DNA of 64,000 nucleotides from assembly GCF_026913015.1 (NCBI RefSeq), contig NZ_JAPTYD010000001.1, positions 310,001-374,000 on the forward strand, written 5' to 3'. The stretch comes from Paracoccus benzoatiresistens (GTDB lineage: Bacteria > Pseudomonadota > Alphaproteobacteria > Rhodobacterales > Rhodobacteraceae). Each line of letters begins with the position of its first letter. The stretch's first letter is position 1. Below the pieces are notes generated by a model. The model was not told the origin of the DNA and ran no database searches. It was given only the letters and a program-made list of their open reading frames with translations. Below, piece after piece: positions 1 to 9,249 of the stretch. A program made the position numbers and the translations under genes.

Positions 1-1
1 G

Positions 2-2506
2 TTCCGTCAGGAATGCCGCCGCTTCGCCGATGAATGGATCGACATCCAGCGGCAGGAATTCAAGCGCCTCGGCATCACTGGCAAGTGGGACGATCCCTAC
101 CTGACGATGGACTTCCATGCCGAGGCGGTGATCGCGGCCGAGTTCATGAAGCTGGTGATGAACGGCGCGCTGTATCAGGGGTCCAAGCCCGTGATGTGGT
201 CCCCGGTGGAAAAGACGGCGCTGGCCGAGGCAGAGGTCGAATACAAGGACCACACCAGCCACACGATCTGGGTGCGGTTCAAGCCCGTCGCAGGTCTGGA
301 TGGCGCGTCGATTGTCATCTGGACGACGACGCCCTGGACCATCCCGCAGAACCGGGCCGTGGCCTACAACCCTGCCATTGCCTATGGTCTTTATGAGGTC
401 AGGGCCGTGGCCGAGAACGCGACGGCGCAGCCGGGCGAGAAGCTGGTTCTGGCTAATGCCTTGGCCCACAGCGTGATGAAGTCCGCGAAGGTCGAGGATT
501 TCGCACGCCTGTGCGACGTTCCGGCAGACGAGCTTTCCGGCCTTACCCTTGCCCACCCCCTGCGCGGGGTCGAAGGCGGCAACGGCGAATGGGATTATGA
601 CGTCCCCCTCCTCCCCGGCGATCACGTCACCGATGACGCGGGCACGGGCTTTGTCCACACCGCGCCCAGCCACGGCGACGACGACTATCAGCTTGGGCTG
701 CGCTTCAAGCTGCCGATGACCTATAACGTCGAACCCGACGGGTCCTATCGCACCGATCTGCCGCTGTTCGGCGGGCAGGCGATCATCGACGCGGACGGCA
801 AGGACGGCCCGGCCAATGTCAGCGTCATCAAGCAGCTTGCCTACGCGGGCGCGCTGCTGGCCAAGGGCAAGATCAAGCACAGCTATCCCCACAGCTGGCG
901 GTCCAAGGCGCCGCTGATCTATCGCAACACCCCGCAATGGTTCGCCGCCATCGACAAGCCGCTGACCGACGGCATGAACGACCATGGCGAGACGATCCGC
1001 ACCCGCGCGCTGACCTCGATCGACAAGCTGGTGAAATGGTGGCCGCAGACCGGGCGAAACCGCATCCATTCCATGGTGGAGAACCGCCCCGACTGGGTGC
1101 TGTCGCGCCAGCGGGCATGGGGCGTGCCGCTGACCTGCTTCGTCAGGAAGGGCGCCAAACCCACCGATGACGACTTCCTGCTGCGCGACATCCGCGTGAA
1201 CGACCGCATCATCGCGGCTTTTGAATCCGAAGGCGCGGATGTCTGGTATCGCGAGGGTTTCAAGGCGCAGGTTCTGGACGGCATCGCGAACCCTGACGAC
1301 TATGATCAGGTGACGGACGTGCTGGACGTGTGGTTCGATAGTGGCTCGACCCATGCCTTCGTGCTGCGCGACCGGGCGGATGGTGCGCCGGACGGCATCG
1401 CCGATGTCTATCTGGAAGGCACCGACCAGCATCGCGGCTGGTTCCAGTCGTCCCTGCTGCAAGGCTGCGCGACCAAGGGCCGCGCGCCTTATCGCAACGT
1501 GGTGACGCATGGCTTTACCCTGGACGAAAAGGGCATGAAGATGTCCAAGTCGCTGGGCAACACCATCGTCCCCGCAAAGGTGATCGAGCAATACGGCGCC
1601 GACATTCTGCGGCTGTGGGTGGCGCAGGCGGACTATACCGCCGACCAGCGGATCGGGCCCGAGATCCTGAAGGGCACCGCCGACAGCTATCGCCGGTTGC
1701 GCAACACGCTGCGCTTCCTGCTGGGGGCGCTGGACGGGTTCACGGATGCCGAGAAGATCGACCCCGCCCAGATGCCCGAGCTTGAGCAGTGGGTCCTGCA
1801 CCGTCTGGCGCAACTGGATCACGCGGTCCGCAAGGGCTACGACCAGTTCGACTTCCAGGGCGTGTTCCAGACGCTGTTCCAGTTCTGCACCGTGGACCTG
1901 TCGGCCTTCTATTTCGACATCCGCAAGGACGCGCTTTATTGCGACGCGGCCACCGACCCGCGCAGGCGGGCGGCGCGGACGGTGCTGGACATCCTGTTCC
2001 ACCGCCTAGTGACCTGGCTGGCCCCGATCCTGCCCTTCACGACCGAGGATGTGTGGCTGTCGCGCTTCCCGTCCTGGGACGACAGCGTCCACCTGCAGGA
2101 TTTCCCCGTGACCCCCGCCGACTGGCTGAACGAGCCGCTGGCGGTCAAGTGGGACCATGTCCGCCGCGCCCGCCGCGTGGTCACCGCCGCGCTGGAGGTC
2201 AAGCGGTCCGACAAGACCATCGGCGCCAGCCTGGAAGCTGCCCCGGTCATCCATGTCGAGGATCGCGACATGCTGGCCGCGCTGAAATCGGTGGCCTTCG
2301 CGGATGTCTGCATCACCTCGGATCTGTCGCTGACCGCCGACCCGGCCCCGGCCGAGGCCTTCCGCATGGCCGAAAGCCCGGGCATCGGCGTGGTGTTCGA
2401 ACTGGCCGAAGGCGAGAAATGCCAGCGCTGCTGGAAGATCCTGCCCGATGTGGGCACGCACAAGCATCCCGGCGTCTGCGGCCGCTGCGACGACGTGCTC
2501 GCCTGA
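2..2506 (+). CDS. ileS: Isoleucyl-tRNA synthetase (3' part)
   Basis: Class I aminoacyl-tRNA synthetase that charges tRNA-Ile in the cytoplasm and edits mischarged valine. The window cuts the gene: the frame is open from base 2, giving 834 residues, and the HIGH motif lies outside. Visible marks are the editing (CP1) domain with its WTTTPWT segment, the KMSKS loop (GMKMSKSLGN), the anticodon-binding domain, and a C-terminal zinc finger (CQRCW then CGRC). An ATG at 107 is internal, because the residues before it already match the family (QEFKRLG and PYLTMDF). Identification is firm. Confidence 0.97.
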   Translation, partial: FRQECRRFADEWIDIQRQEFKRLGITGKWDDPYLTMDFHAEAVIAAEFMKLVMNGALYQGSKPVMWSPVEKTALAEAEVEYKDHTSHTIWVRFKPVAGLDGASIVIWTTTPWTIPQNRAVAYNPAIAYGLYEVRAVAENATAQPGEKLVLANALAHSVMKSAKVEDFARLCDVPADELSGLTLAHPLRGVEGGNGEWDYDVPLLPGDHVTDDAGTGFVHTAPSHGDDDYQLGLRFKLPMTYNVEPDGSYRTDLPLFGGQAIIDADGKDGPANVSVIKQLAYAGALLAKGKIKHSYPHSWRSKAPLIYRNTPQWFAAIDKPLTDGMNDHGETIRTRALTSIDKLVKWWPQTGRNRIHSMVENRPDWVLSRQRAWGVPLTCFVRKGAKPTDDDFLLRDIRVNDRIIAAFESEGADVWYREGFKAQVLDGIANPDDYDQVTDVLDVWFDSGSTHAFVLRDRADGAPDGIADVYLEGTDQHRGWFQSSLLQGCATKGRAPYRNVVTHGFTLDEKGMKMSKSLGNTIVPAKVIEQYGADILRLWVAQADYTADQRIGPEILKGTADSYRRLRNTLRFLLGALDGFTDAEKIDPAQMPELEQWVLHRLAQLDHAVRKGYDQFDFQGVFQTLFQFCTVDLSAFYFDIRKDALYCDAATDPRRRAARTVLDILFHRLVTWLAPILPFTTEDVWLSRFPSWDDSVHLQDFPVTPADWLNEPLAVKWDHVRRARRVVTAALEVKRSDKTIGASLEAAPVIHVEDRDMLAALKSVAFADVCITSDLSLTADPAPAEAFRMAESPGIGVVFELAEGEKCQRCWKILPDVGTHKHPGVCGRCDDVLA

Positions 2507-2519
2507 CGGGTCCCGGCTC

Positions 2520-2540
2520 GCGCAAGGGCCAACCTTGCGC
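2520..2540. repeat. Perfect 8-bp inverted repeat after ileS
   Basis: GCGCAAGG and CCTTGCGC are separated by five bases, 14 bases after the ileS stop. The RNA would fold into a stable hairpin, but no T-run follows, so it is at best an untypical terminator or an mRNA 3' stabiliser. Confidence 0.4.
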
Positions 2541-2613
2541 GGGCCGGCCGCCCGCTTGACGCGGGCAGGGTCCCGCACCATCCTGCGCCGCGCGTGAACA
2601 GCAAGGCAGGATC

Positions 2614-3654
2614 GTGATGCACAGCCCCAACCCTGACCGTTACGACCGGATGAAATACCGCCGCTGCGGCCGATCCGGCCTGCTGCTGCCTGCGATCAGC
2701 CTGGGGCTGTGGCACAATTTCGGCCATGACACCCCGCACGACACCAAGCGCGACATCTGCCGCACGGCCTTCGACCTGGGCATCACCCATTTCGACCTGG
2801 CCAACAACTATGGCCCGCCGCCCGGAAGCGCCGAGGAAGCCTTCGGGGAAATCCTGCGCACCGATTTCGCCGGCCGCCGCGAGGAGCTGGTGATCAGCTC
2901 CAAGGCGGGCTGGCGCATGTGGCCCGGCCCCTATGGGGAATACGGCAGCCGCAAATACCTGATCCAGTCCTGCGACCAGTCGCTGAAGCGGATGGGCCTC
3001 GATCACGTCGATATCTTCTATTCCCACCGCTTCGATCCCGACACGCCGCTGGAGGAAACGATGGGCGCGCTGGATCACATCGTCCGCTCGGGCCGGGCGC
3101 TTTATGTGGGCATCAGCAGCTATAACAGCGCGCGCACGCGCGAGGCCGCGGCGATCCTGAAGGATCTCGGCACGCCCTGCGTGATCCACCAGCCCAGCTA
3201 CAACATGCTGAACCGCTGGATCGAACGCGACCGCCTGCTGGACACGCTGGAGGACGAGGGGATCGGCAGCATTGTCTTCACGCCCCTGGCGCAGGGGATG
3301 CTGACGGGCAAATACCTGAAGGGTATTCCGGCCGACAGCCGCGCCGCACAGGGCAAGTCGCTGGCGCAGGACTGGCTGACGGACGACATGGTCGCGCGCC
3401 TGAACGGGCTGAACGATCTGGCGGCAGCCCGCAGGCAGACGCTGGCGCAGATGGCGGTGGCCTGGACCCTGCGCGACAGCCGCGTGACCAGCGCGCTGAT
3501 CGGGGCGTCGCGGGCCTCTCAGGTCGTGGATTGCGTCGGCGCGCTGGAGCGGCTGGACTTCACGACGGACGAACTGGCCCGCATCGACGACTTGTCGGCG
3601 GGCGGAGACGTGAACATCTGGCGCGGCTCGACCGAGGAGGCGGGCGAGGGGTGA
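2614..3654 (+). CDS. Aldo/keto reductase, YghZ (L-glyceraldehyde 3-phosphate reductase) type
   Basis: NADPH-dependent (beta/alpha)8-barrel reductase of 346 residues. The catalytic tetrad is visible: Asp in FDLANNYG, Tyr in the same segment, Lys in VISSKAG and His in FYSHRFD. The PPGSAEEAFG segment and overall length resemble E. coli YghZ, which reduces L-glyceraldehyde 3-phosphate and methylglyoxal; the real substrate cannot be read from sequence. It stands alone between ileS and an OsmC gene on the same strand. The chosen ATG follows a purine-rich stretch (AAGGCAGGA). Confidence 0.9.
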   Translation: MMHSPNPDRYDRMKYRRCGRSGLLLPAISLGLWHNFGHDTPHDTKRDICRTAFDLGITHFDLANNYGPPPGSAEEAFGEILRTDFAGRREELVISSKAGWRMWPGPYGEYGSRKYLIQSCDQSLKRMGLDHVDIFYSHRFDPDTPLEETMGALDHIVRSGRALYVGISSYNSARTREAAAILKDLGTPCVIHQPSYNMLNRWIERDRLLDTLEDEGIGSIVFTPLAQGMLTGKYLKGIPADSRAAQGKSLAQDWLTDDMVARLNGLNDLAAARRQTLAQMAVAWTLRDSRVTSALIGASRASQVVDCVGALERLDFTTDELARIDDLSAGGDVNIWRGSTEEAGEG

Positions 3655-3708
3655 CGCCACAGGACGGCATGTCCATGCTAGGCTGATGGCAGGCCAGCGG
3701 GGGGCGCC

Positions 3709-4122
3709 ATGCCTGTTGTCAGCGTCAGCCTGATGAATGTGCCGGGAACCGAGGCGGCCGTGGGCTGGGCGGGCGGCCATTGCATTATCGCCGACCGCCC
3801 CGAGGGCAAGGCCGGCGGCATGGGCCTTGGCTTCAACGGGGCGCAACTGCTGGCGCTGGCCATCGGCGGCTGTTTCTGCAACGACCTGCGCTATATCGCG
3901 CATCGGCGCGGACTTGCCATCTCCTCGCTCGCGGTGAAGGTGCATCTGGCGATGGAGGGCGAGCCGCTGATCGCGACAGGGGCCGAGATGGTGGTGCAAT
4001 GCGCCTTGGAGGACGGCTCCGACCCGCAGCCCTTGATCGACGAGGCGAAGGAAAGCTCGATGGTCGGCTGCTCCCTGCCGCGCGGGATCCCGGTCCGGGT
4101 TTCAGCGGGGCAGGGCGCCTAG
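3709..4122 (+). CDS. OsmC/Ohr-family protein
   Basis: Small protein (137 residues) of the OsmC fold. This family reduces organic or hydrogen peroxides with a pair of reactive cysteines. Cysteines are present in the two expected places, in the GGCFCND helix and in MVGCSLPRG near the C-terminus, so it may be catalytically active. The gene converges with the minus-strand GT-like gene, overlapping it by four bases at the stops. Which OsmC subgroup it belongs to is unclear. Confidence 0.8.
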   Translation: MPVVSVSLMNVPGTEAAVGWAGGHCIIADRPEGKAGGMGLGFNGAQLLALAIGGCFCNDLRYIAHRRGLAISSLAVKVHLAMEGEPLIATGAEMVVQCALEDGSDPQPLIDEAKESSMVGCSLPRGIPVRVSAGQGA

Positions 4123-5102
4123 TCCCACCACCAGCCATTCTTCCTCAGCACCTGCCGGATCGGCTTTTCCCTGGGCGGCAGGCCACCGGCGAACAGCGGG
4201 CGCACCTTGTCCCGGCCCTTGCCCTGATAGACCAGCCGCCTGGCCGGTTCCCATTCCTTCAGCCGCTTCTTGATGCGGTTGGGCGCGGTTGCGGCCTCCA
4301 ACACCGCCAGCACCGCGTCGGGTTCGCGCGCGTAAAGCAGCGGCAGGTTGCGGTAATGGCAGGTCGCGCCCCCATCCAGGCCTGCCAGGTCGGGGCCGGG
4401 ACGCCCCCCGCCCAAGCTGTGGATCACCAGGGGCAGGGTCACCTGGTCCAGCCAGGGGTCGAGGCTCTGGCAGGCCAGTTCGTCGGGCGGGTTGTCGCGG
4501 ATCGACAGCGCCCAGTCGAGGAATCGCTGCCCGAAGACTGCCGGATCCGCGCCAAGAAACCAGCCCGCGTTGAAGTACAGATAGCGTTCCCAATGCTCGT
4601 CCGGCTGCGAGAGATCCAGCGAGGACGCGAAGTCCAGCCCGAAGCGGTCGTAGAGCGATTTCCAGATCCCGCCATAGCCGGGGCCATAGAGCGGGGGCTC
4701 GGGCCATGTTCCCTCGCGCCGCATTGACGCGGCGGGGCGAGCGGTGGCAAGGGGCACCTGCTCCAGCGGGCCGGTGATCAGCGTGTCGGTGTCGAAGAAG
4801 GCAAAGGGCTGGCCTGCGGGCAGGACCGACAGCGCCTCGATCTTGTTGCCATAAGGATAGGCTGCGCCGAAATGGCGGGCGGTGAAGGGCAGGATCTCGG
4901 CCCCCAGGTCGGCCAGCAGGCCCCGCGTGTCATCGCCGATCCGCGTGCCGTGCCCTGCCCACGCGCCGTCGGGCTGCGGTTCGGCGACGATCAGGCGGCC
5001 GGCGAAGCCGGGGGCGGAATGGCGCAGGCTGGCGGCGAAGATGATCGCCTCGAATTCCAGCCGTCCGCCCTGGGCCAGGATCAGCAGGTTCGGCGCGGCC
5101 AT
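4119..5102 (-). CDS. Glycosyltransferase-like protein of unknown target
   Basis: Predicted cytoplasmic protein of 327 residues without signal peptide or membrane segment. The FFDTDTLI segment around residue 105 looks like the metal-binding DxD of a GT-A glycosyltransferase, followed by YFNAGWFLG, typical of sugar-nucleotide-using enzymes that transfer to a surface polymer. The start MAAPNLL shares its A with the stop of the upstream arsC-like gene (TGATG), implying translational coupling; a start 14 codons further upstream would run into that gene. Function is not assigned beyond the fold. Confidence 0.6.
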   Translation of the reverse strand: MAAPNLLILAQGGRLEFEAIIFAASLRHSAPGFAGRLIVAEPQPDGAWAGHGTRIGDDTRGLLADLGAEILPFTARHFGAAYPYGNKIEALSVLPAGQPFAFFDTDTLITGPLEQVPLATARPAASMRREGTWPEPPLYGPGYGGIWKSLYDRFGLDFASSLDLSQPDEHWERYLYFNAGWFLGADPAVFGQRFLDWALSIRDNPPDELACQSLDPWLDQVTLPLVIHSLGGGRPGPDLAGLDGGATCHYRNLPLLYAREPDAVLAVLEAATAPNRIKKRLKEWEPARRLVYQGKGRDKVRPLFAGGLPPREKPIRQVLRKNGWWWD

Positions 5103-5458
5103 CAGGGGGCCAGCAGATCGAAGACGGCTTCCTTGGGCCGGCACAGGCGGGCGCCCTTGGGCCCGAAGACCACGGGGCGTTCGATGAGGGCGGGATGTTC
5201 GGCCATGGCGGCGATCAGCGCATCGTCCGACAGCGCCGGATCGCCCAGGCCAAGTTCGTCATGAGGCGTGTTCCTGCGCCGCAGCAGCCCGCGCGGGGCA
5301 AGCCCCAGCCGGTCCAGCGCCGCGCGCAGTTCCCCGACCGTGGGCGGCTGCGCCTGATAGTCGCGCACCTCCACCTCTGCTCCGGCATCCTGCAGGGCCT
5401 GCAGCACGAAGCGCGATGTCGAGCATTTCGGATTGTGCCAGATGGTATAGTCGGACAT
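5102..5458 (-). CDS. arsC: ArsC/Spx-family reductase (arsenate reductase-like)
   Basis: Thioredoxin-fold protein of 118 residues in the ArsC family, which reduces arsenate to arsenite with glutaredoxin and glutathione. The catalytic cysteine lies in HNPKCSTSR near residue 12, and the arginines that hold the oxyanion are present (LLRRRNTP, then ERPVV and LCRPKE). No arsenite pump or ArsR lies nearby, so it could equally be a YfgD-like housekeeping reductase. It is co-transcribed with the GT-like gene downstream. Confidence 0.8.
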   Translation of the reverse strand: MSDYTIWHNPKCSTSRFVLQALQDAGAEVEVRDYQAQPPTVGELRAALDRLGLAPRGLLRRRNTPHDELGLGDPALSDDALIAAMAEHPALIERPVVFGPKGARLCRPKEAVFDLLAP

Positions 5459-5482
5459 GCGGCCCCCCGGGTCGGCACAACC

Positions 5483-5998
5483 CTAGCGCGTAACATCCGG
5501 GATGGGAAGCGCGCTGGTTGCCTTGATCTCCTCCATCGACAGCAGGGCGGTGACGTTGTGAATCTTCACCTCGCCGATCAGCGACTGGTAGAAGCGGTCA
5601 TAGGCCCGCGCGTTCCGGACCTGCACCTTCAGGATGTAGTCGATGTCGCCCGCAAGGCGGTGCGCCTCGATCACCTCGGGGCGTTCGCGCAGCGCCTTGA
5701 GAAAGCGGGCGGCCCAGTTCTTGTCGTGTTCGCTGGTGCGGATCAGCACGAAGAAGCAGGCCTCCAGCCCAAGCGCCTCGGGGTCCAGAATCGCCACCTG
5801 GCGGCGGATCACGCCGGCCTCGCGCAACTTGCGGATCCGGTTCCAGACCGGGGTCTTGGATGCCCCCACGCGGTCGGCAATCTGGTCCAGCGACAGGCTC
5901 GCATCCTCTTGCAGCAAGGACAGGATTTTGCGATCCACCTCGTCCAGCCGGAAATTTGTTTTTGCTGCGCCTGCATTCTGTGGAAGCTGTTCCGACAT
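5483..5998 (-). CDS. Lrp/AsnC-family transcriptional regulator
   Basis: 171 residues: an N-terminal winged helix-turn-helix (LDEVDRKILSLLQEDASL, then ASKTPVWNRIRKL) and a C-terminal RAM ligand-binding domain. It is transcribed away from the DUF2849-cysI-cysH cluster with only about 100 bases between the start codons. This arrangement suggests that it controls the sulfur-reduction operon and itself, probably sensing an amino acid such as cysteine or methionine. That role is inference from position; the ligand is unknown. Confidence 0.88.
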   Translation of the reverse strand: MSEQLPQNAGAAKTNFRLDEVDRKILSLLQEDASLSLDQIADRVGASKTPVWNRIRKLREAGVIRRQVAILDPEALGLEACFFVLIRTSEHDKNWAARFLKALRERPEVIEAHRLAGDIDYILKVQVRNARAYDRFYQSLIGEVKIHNVTALLSMEEIKATSALPIPDVTR

Positions 5999-6039
5999 GA
6001 CCGACCATCGTGGCTGAATGTCCTTATTTCCCTTAGCCT

Positions 6040-6075
6040 ATCGCAAAATTCCAGAACAAAATTCTATATTGTCAG
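6040..6075. promoter_or_regulatory. Candidate Lrp-type operator/promoter of the cys cluster
   Basis: An AT-rich island in the divergent gap holds two direct copies of CAAAATTC (6044-6051 and 6057-6064), 13 bases apart, followed by a -10-like TATATT at 6065-6070. There is no good -35 at the right distance, as in activator-dependent promoters. A role for the adjacent Lrp-type regulator is inferred. Confidence 0.4.
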
Positions 6076-6098
6076 CATCAATCCGAAAGGGTCCGACC

Positions 6099-6446
6099 AT
6101 GAGCAAAGCCTTCGTCCCGACGGCCGCCAAACCCGGCGTCATTACCGCAAACGACCTGCGCGAAGGCCATAACGTCTGGATGTGCGAGGATGGCTGGACC
6201 GCCGATCCCGCGCGCGCGACCCTGTTCGAGGACGAGGCCATCGCGGATCTGGCGCTGCTGAAGGCCGTCGGCCAGTCGAACATCGTCGTCGGCCCCTATC
6301 TGGTCGAGGCGCGGCGCGGCCCCCGCGGCCCCGAGCCGACCCATTTCCGCGAGGCCTTCCGCCAGCGCGGGCCATCCAATTACTTCCACGGCATCCAAGC
6401 CGCAAAGCAAGCCACCGCAAAGCAGACCGAGGCCAGCAATGTTTGA
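6099..6446 (+). CDS. DUF2849 family protein
   Basis: Small soluble protein of 115 residues with no known biochemical activity. In alphaproteobacteria DUF2849 proteins are found directly before the sulfite/nitrite reductase gene, as here, where the two genes overlap by eight bases. The conserved segment GHNVWMCEDGW and an acidic middle part are visible. The ATG at 6099 is preferred over one 27 codons upstream, which would lie in the AT-rich control region; AAAGGG precedes it. A partner or assembly role for CysI is inference. Confidence 0.75.
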   Translation: MSKAFVPTAAKPGVITANDLREGHNVWMCEDGWTADPARATLFEDEAIADLALLKAVGQSNIVVGPYLVEARRGPRGPEPTHFREAFRQRGPSNYFHGIQAAKQATAKQTEASNV

Positions 6447-8097
6447 CGTCCGTCCCGTCGATACCGACTATGTGCGCCACCGTGCGGCCCAGTTCCGGAC
6501 CCAGGTGGAACGCCGTCTGGACGGCAGCCTGACGGAGGACGAATTCCGGCCCCTGCGCCTGATGAACGGCGTTTATCTGCAACTGCATGCCTATATGCTG
6601 CGGGTCGCCATTCCCTATGGCACCATCAGCCCCGACCAGATGCGGATGCTGGCCCATCTGGCCGAAACCTATGACAAGGGCTACGGCCACTGGACCACGC
6701 GCCAGAACATCCAGTTCAACTGGCCGCGGCTGGTGGACATTCCCGACATGCTGGACAACCTGGCCTCGGTCGGGATGCACGCGATCCAGACCTCGGGGAA
6801 CACGATCCGCAACGTGACGACCGACGCCTTCGCGGGCGCTGCCGCCGACGAATGGATGGACCCGCGCCCCTATGCGGAGCTGCTGCGCAGCTGGTCCACG
6901 GACCATGCCGAATTCCAGTTCCTGCCGCGCAAGTTCAAGATCGCGATCACCGGCGCGCAACGCGACCGCGCGCTTGTGGCCGCCCACGACATCGGTCTGC
7001 GCCTGATCCAGAAGGACGGCCGGACCGGGTTCGAGGTCTGGGTCGGCGGCGGTCTGGGCCGCACGCCCATGCTGGGCAAGGTGATCCGCGACTTCCTGCC
7101 CGAATCCGACCTGCTGGCCTATATCGAGGCGATCATCTCGACCTATAACCTGTCGGGCCGCCGCGACAACAAGTACAAGGCCCGCATCAAGATCACCGTC
7201 CACGAACGCGGGCTGGATGTCTTCAAGGCCGAGGTCGAGGAGGAATTCGCCAACCGCCGCCGCGATTTCCACGGCGCCGACCGCGAGGCGCTGGCGATCT
7301 TCAAGGACCGCTTCGCCGCCCCCGCCTTCCGCAACGCCGCGACCGAGGCTTACGAGGCCGAGCGGGCGCGGAACGGCGCCTTCCGCAGCTGGACCGACAC
7401 CAACCTGCACGCCCACAAGATCGATGGCTATGCCAGCGTCATCGTGACCTTCAAGACGCATGGCGAGACCCCGGGCGACGCCAGCGCGGACCAGATGCGC
7501 CTGCTGGCTGACCTGGCCGAGCAATACGGCCATGCCGACCTGCGCATCAGCCACGACCAGAACGTCGTGCTGCCCCATGTCCACAAGTCGGACCTGCCCG
7601 CCGTCTATGCAGCGTTGCAGAAGGCGGGGCTGGCAACCGCCAATGCCGGGCTGACCAGCGACATCATCGCCTGCCCGGGCATGGACTACTGCACGCTGGC
7701 CACCGCGCGCTCGATCCCGATCGCGCAGGAGATCGCCACGCATTTCAAGGATGTGGGGCTTGAGGACGAGATCGGCAAGCTGAACATCCGCATCTCGGGC
7801 TGCATCAACGCCTGCGGGCATCACCACCTGGGCCATATCGGCATCCTGGGCCTGGACCGGGCAGGGGTCGAGAACTATCAGATCACGCTGGGCGGCGACG
7901 GCTATGACATCCCGGCCATCGGCGAACGCGCCGGCGCGGGCTTCCCTTATGATCAGGTCGTGCCCGCCATCGACCGGCTGCTGCGCGCCTATCTGGAGGT
8001 CCGCGCGGACGCCTCGGAACGCTTTATCGACGCCTATCGCCGGCTTGGTCCCGCGCCCTTCAAGGCAGCACTCTATCCCGAGCCTGCCCATGCTTGA
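6439..8097 (+). CDS. cysI: Nitrite/sulfite reductase, hemoprotein (CysI type)
   Basis: Reduces sulfite to sulfide by six electrons with siroheme and a [4Fe-4S] cluster. Length is 552 residues. The cluster and siroheme ligands are visible in the C-terminal half: CPGMDYC followed by SGCINACGHH, giving the C-x5-C and C-x3-C pattern. It lies between DUF2849 and the APS reductase gene and overlaps cysH by eight bases, so sulfite rather than nitrite is the likely substrate. Electrons probably come from ferredoxin through the reductase encoded at the end of the cluster. Confidence 0.93.
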   Translation: MFDVRPVDTDYVRHRAAQFRTQVERRLDGSLTEDEFRPLRLMNGVYLQLHAYMLRVAIPYGTISPDQMRMLAHLAETYDKGYGHWTTRQNIQFNWPRLVDIPDMLDNLASVGMHAIQTSGNTIRNVTTDAFAGAAADEWMDPRPYAELLRSWSTDHAEFQFLPRKFKIAITGAQRDRALVAAHDIGLRLIQKDGRTGFEVWVGGGLGRTPMLGKVIRDFLPESDLLAYIEAIISTYNLSGRRDNKYKARIKITVHERGLDVFKAEVEEEFANRRRDFHGADREALAIFKDRFAAPAFRNAATEAYEAERARNGAFRSWTDTNLHAHKIDGYASVIVTFKTHGETPGDASADQMRLLADLAEQYGHADLRISHDQNVVLPHVHKSDLPAVYAALQKAGLATANAGLTSDIIACPGMDYCTLATARSIPIAQEIATHFKDVGLEDEIGKLNIRISGCINACGHHHLGHIGILGLDRAGVENYQITLGGDGYDIPAIGERAGAGFPYDQVVPAIDRLLRAYLEVRADASERFIDAYRRLGPAPFKAALYPEPAHA

Positions 8098-8821
8098 CGA
8101 CACGTTGGACGGACGGGCCGCGCGGCTGAACGACCGCTATCGGCATCATGCCGCGACCGAGGTCCTGCGCCGCGCCGTGTCTGATCCCGACCTGGGCCGG
8201 GTGGCGCTGGTGTCGTCCTTCGGGGCGGAATCGGTGGTGCTGCTGCACATGGTCAGCCGCGTGGCGCCGGGATTGCCGGTGCTGTTCATCGACACGCAGA
8301 TGCTGTTCCCGGAAACGCTGGACTATCAGCGCGATGTCTCGGCCAGGCTGGGGCTGACCAATGTGCAGGTGATCCGCGCCAGCGACGCCGAAGTCGCCCG
8401 CCAGGATCCCGACGGGACGCTGCACCGGTTCGACGCCAATGCCTGCTGCGACCTGCGCAAGACGGTGCCGCTGGAACGTGCCCTGTCCAGCTATGACGCC
8501 TGGATCACGGGCCGCAAACGGTTCCAGAACAGCGACCGCGCGGCGCTCGACTTCTTCGAGCCCGAGCCTCCGTCGCGCCTGCGCATCAATCCGCTGGCCC
8601 ATTGGCGGGCCGAGGACGTGCAGGAATACATGATCGAGAACAACCTGCCGCGCCATCCGCTGGTGGCCAGGGGCTATCCGTCCATCGGTTGCGCGCCCTG
8701 CACCTCGCCGGTGCGCCCGGGCGAGGATCCGCGCGCCGGGCGCTGGCGCGGGCAGGACAAGACCGAATGCGGCATCCACTTCATTGGCGGCAAGATGGTC
8801 CGCGGAAAGGTTCCGGCATGA
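8090..8821 (+). CDS. cysH: Adenylyl-sulfate (APS) reductase
   Basis: Reduces adenylyl sulfate to sulfite with thioredoxin. 243 residues from the ATG at 8090, which overlaps the end of cysI. Two cysteine pairs are visible (ACCDLRK and GCAPC); they bind a [4Fe-4S] cluster and mark the APS-using class rather than the cluster-free PAPS-using class of E. coli. The catalytic cysteine is in TECGIH close to the C-terminus. The stop overlaps the DUF934 start (ATGA). Confidence 0.93.
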   Translation: MLDDTLDGRAARLNDRYRHHAATEVLRRAVSDPDLGRVALVSSFGAESVVLLHMVSRVAPGLPVLFIDTQMLFPETLDYQRDVSARLGLTNVQVIRASDAEVARQDPDGTLHRFDANACCDLRKTVPLERALSSYDAWITGRKRFQNSDRAALDFFEPEPPSRLRINPLAHWRAEDVQEYMIENNLPRHPLVARGYPSIGCAPCTSPVRPGEDPRAGRWRGQDKTECGIHFIGGKMVRGKVPA

Positions 8822-9204
8822 CCGAGCAGTTGAACAGCGAACGCGTCATCGCGCGCGACGATGGCTTCCACCCGCTGGTGGAGGAGGCCGAGGAAACCCT
8901 GGCCCCCGACACGCCGCTGGCCGATCTGGCCCAGCATCTGCATCGCGAGCTGATCGCCATCGACTTTCCGTCGTTTTCCGACGGGCGCGGCTTTTCGCTG
9001 GCTCGGCGGCTGCGGGAGCTGGGCTTCAAGGGCCGGCTTCGCGCCTCGGGCCGGCTGATCGCGGACCAATACGCCATGGCCCGCCGCGTGGGCTTTGACG
9101 AGGTCGAGGTCGCCCCCGACATCGCCGCGCGCCAGCCGGCCGAGCAATGGATCGCTCGCGCCGATTGGAAAGCCTTCGATCATCGCGCCAAGCTGGCCGG
9201 CTAG
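8818..9204 (+). CDS. DUF934 family protein
   Basis: Soluble protein of 128 residues, coupled to cysH by an ATGA overlap. DUF934 proteins regularly follow sulfite/APS reductase genes, but their activity is unknown. Features in the family style are IDFPSFSDGRGFSLARRLR in the middle and a C-terminal tryptophan-containing tail. A stabilising or electron-transfer accessory role for sulfur reduction is only inferred from gene order. Confidence 0.8.
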   Translation: MTEQLNSERVIARDDGFHPLVEEAEETLAPDTPLADLAQHLHRELIAIDFPSFSDGRGFSLARRLRELGFKGRLRASGRLIADQYAMARRVGFDEVEVAPDIAARQPAEQWIARADWKAFDHRAKLAG

Positions 9205-9249
9205 GGTTTCGCCCCGCCGCCTCTTTGACTAGAATATGCAGGACTTCAC

